NCBI RefSeq assembly: GCF_043290135.1
Contig: NC_134703.1
Coordinates: 112,894,505 to 112,958,504, forward strand
Direction of reading: 5' to 3'
From: Rhipicephalus microplus
Lineage: Eukaryota > Arthropoda > Arachnida > Ixodida > Ixodidae
DNA: 64,000 bases
A model generated the notes under the pieces. That model was not told where the DNA came from and made no database searches. It worked only from the letters and a program-made list of their open reading frames with translations. Position numbers and translations under genes: made by a program. The number at the start of each line of letters is the position of its first letter. Positions within the stretch are counted from its first letter, which is position 1. Shown here piece after piece: positions 61,336 to 64,000 of this stretch.

Positions 61336-61699
61336 CAGTAGCGCATGACAGTATACAGAATTTATGCTACTTGGTAAGGATGACTGCTGATTACTTGGGC
61401 ATCGGTAGGGGGGTCCGAAAAAAGGCCCTTGCTTTCCCACTCCTTACAAAACAAACCAACATTTTTCTTTCACACAATGCCACACTAGCGCCCACTCCCC
61501 TTTTCACCGACCACCACGCTACATAGGTTTGCACCCACCAAAACTAAATCCTGCCAACGACGCATATGAGTGAATAATGGAAACTTTAGAAGCTTAACGC
61601 TTCGAAAACGAGAAGTATGAAGGTTGGCAAGAACAAAATGTTATGCTACATTGAAGTGCGCATAATGACTGCCCACGTATCTAAAGAAGGCTTGGCCTT
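61336..61699. other. No gene seen
   Basis: No recognised feature. Confidence 0.5.
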
Positions 61700-62060
61700 C
61701 AGGTTTTAAATAGGTCCTCCTCCTTTCGCGTCACTCGTGCTTCGCGACATTACGTGCGTGATGGAAGGGGAAAGGCGGGTGCAGTGGCAGTCGTTACTTC
61801 ATCGCCGACGTCATGCGATCGACCCGACCCCAATTTAGCTCCGCTTCAGAGAGCGCGGTGGTCGAAGCAATGTGCGCTGTCGACGTGGTCCTACACAAAT
61901 GCTCGGTCGCAGCCGAAGTGACTTTTACATGTCGTCACCGTGACTCCCGAGTTGGCGCCGGAAACACTGAGCGGCCGCTCGAAACGGGCCGCGCCAAAGT
62001 GCTGCCCGCTACACGAACGAAGGGACGATCGATACGCGCTGGTCACGCCTAATTCCGTCC
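61700..62060. other. CpG-rich block
   Basis: CpG is frequent (CGCCGACGTCATGCGATCG, GCGGCCGCTCG). Two plus-strand frames of about 80 codons overlap and show no domain. It could be a CpG island or a repeat. Confidence 0.35.
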
Positions 62061-62204
62061 ATGCACAAATACATTTGCCTGCATGGTGTCAATGCAAAAA
62101 AAAAAAAAGCCACGCAAGCACTATAGTCTTTCAAGTATTCGCAAAGCGAAACAGAAATGCATGTACTTCAAAAAGCTGCTGATAATAATGTCAGAAGTTT
62201 GGCA

Positions 62205-62420
62205 TGCCAGAACCGGGATACGATTACGAGTCACGCCGTAGCAAATGTCTGCGGAAATTTCGACCATCTGGTGTCATTTAACATGCACTGAATTCGCGTA
62301 GTACGCGGGCCTCGATCACTTCATCCCCATCAAAATGCGACCGCCACAACCGAGACCAAGCCAGCAATAGAGCAGCGTAGTCAGCAATAGAGCAGCGTAG
62401 TCGCTGTTCCACAACGGCAG
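62205..62420 (-). mobile_element. Degraded Ruka-like SINE with a 20-bp tandem repeat
   Basis: GGAAATTTCGACCATCTGG, TGTCATTTAACATGCACTGA and AAAATGCGACCGCCACAACC are inverted family landmarks. GTCAGCAATAGAGCAGCGTA occurs twice in tandem at its right end. Confidence 0.6.
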
Positions 62421-64000
62421 AATTTAAAAATCTGCTTGGCTGACCAAAAAAAAAATTGTCGCACGTATAAACGCAGGATACGGCATTGGGCACTGATGGG
62501 TGTGATTATTGGTGAAGGTCCCGTTTTTTTTTTCTTGAAACGCCTCTCGCATAGTAATCTATGGTTGGCCGTGATTCAGTTTAATATCTCCGATAAAAAT
62601 TAGAAGTCCCATAAATTAGAAATTAGTGTGAACATTGCTTTCTCATATTATTTGAGTCTTGAATGCATGAACGTGACCTTCAGAAGCACGTATTGCTATG
62701 AAAATGTTACTTCAAACAGAACGAGCTTGTGCGTTGTGCGCGCGCAGTGCTTTAGTTATACTTAAAACTGAATCAACAATACATCATATTGTAAAACAAG
62801 TGCACAAGATATACACATGTTCGTTAGTACTTCAATATTGAGCATTGAGATGAGGTGCCAGATCAGGGACATTCGATGTACAAGTAGGAAGCCCGCTCGA
62901 TTTTGTTAGTTGATTTTATATGCAGGAACCCTGCTTCACCATTCACGTTTTCAAAAATAAATCAGAGGAATGTAAAATACACGTTGTTTTCTGCAGCTAA
63001 CAATACGTTAGTGAAAAAAAATCAAGCTCCGGAATTTGAAGAAATAGGGAGAAAATACAACTGAAATATTCGAATAAAGGCGATGCCATTGCTTTGTCGC
63101 AAAAAAAAAAGTTCTGTTTATGTTGTAAAGAAGTGCATTTCTACTGCAAATATTTTTTTTCTTCATGGCAGAGTAATACTTTTGCTGAAAATTAAGTACG
63201 ACACGTCTCAGATTCTAAAGTCTCGACCAACCTTTACAGCATGTGGTAGAGTTGATTAAATATTGTAAGTAATAGCTTCCAGATTGAGATATATAGGAAC
63301 ACTATGGCAAGAAAAAAAGTGTCTTTTTGTGGTCAACATACTCCGTTCGTTCGTGAAGATGAATTAATCCCACCGATACAGCATTATTTTCCATAACATT
63401 ATTAGCAATAGCAGAAGTCTGTGCCACTTTCTTTCATTTCCATGAAACATTGTTCATATACGTTCACATCACGTACACGCAGGCACACTTTGGATTCACA
63501 ATGAAAAGCATGCAGGTATCGCTTTTGGCGAACAAGGCTAGTATGATGACATAAAATAGCAGACATGTTAAACGGGTTCTTTGTTAATGCGCAAAAGCGC
63601 GGAGTCGAGGAAATAAGTCATACCAGGCTACCAATTAGCGTAATGCGCGTGATGCAGATTGAAGAGCAAAAGCAAAGCGACACGCTTCACCGACCACCGC
63701 TTGGTAGCGCTGCTTGAGAGCGGCCTTCATGCTGTTACAGGGTCACGGTTTGAGGAGCACCGGAAAATAACAGTGAATCCGTCTACATAAAACAATTTGC
63801 AATAGGGGTACGAGACCGCATTGTCTATCGATCAGTGCTTCGCTGGTCAGCACTTTTATTGTAGCTGACGCACATCACGCTTTCCTAATGACACTTTATC
63901 TTTCATTATTCAGAGAGAAGCACACAACAACCTAGAAAGTTGGAACCGCTTCTGATTGATTCAAAGAGCTATTGACGAAGTTCCACTCCCATCTTCAAAC
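62421..64000. other. No gene seen
   Basis: AT-rich DNA to the window end, without a recognised gene, RNA or transposon. Confidence 0.5.

Overview
The window looks like nuclear DNA of a hard tick (Ixodida, probably a metastriate such as Rhipicephalus or a relative). No bacterial, organellar or viral gene is seen. The call rests on many tRNA-derived SINEs of the Ruka type (known from Rhipicephalus), a full-length LINE with RNase H in the I-like group, multi-kilobase introns with consensus splice sites, long (TA)n, (TATC)n and (TTA)n tracts, and low gene density. Species cannot be fixed from sequence alone.

One host gene is supported. It lies on the minus strand between about 18.5 and 9.1 kb. 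A 2.95-kb exon encodes an acidic, Ala/Glu/Lys/Thr-rich, probably disordered protein. Reading on past a splice donor, a 32-nt mini-exon (11191-11222) and a terminal exon (9118-9261) join in frame to give a basic SPKK-rich C-terminus and a stop, 1042 residues in all from the first internal Met that looks like a start. A speculative 5' exon near 22.6 kb would also join in phase.

Most of the rest is repeats. 0-5 kb: LINE fragment, SINE, a tandem/inverted repeat that runs into a GGACGG minisatellite and a (TATC)n tract, then a ~147-bp satellite interrupted by a GC-rich insert. 5-9 kb: SINEs and unique-looking DNA. 19-43 kb: SINEs, microsatellites, minisatellite-type repeats, LINE 3' tails, one inverted copy of a ~680-bp terminal-inverted repeat, and a 148-bp perfect palindrome. 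44.4-49.7 kb: a full-length non-LTR retrotransposon bounded by a 14-bp target-site duplication, with gag-like ORF1 and EN-RT-RNase H ORF2 broken by a few lesions. 51-54 kb: SINEs and (TA)n hairpin structures. 55.8-60.4 kb: a cluster of four same-oriented copies of the ~680-bp repeat, interleaved with LINE 3' fragments. 60.7-62.4 kb: another minisatellite repeat and degraded SINEs.

The host gene and the mobile elements do not form a visible system. The points most worth checking are the mini-exon gene model, the palindrome at 39.8 kb, the ~680-bp repeat cluster, and the interrupted satellite.
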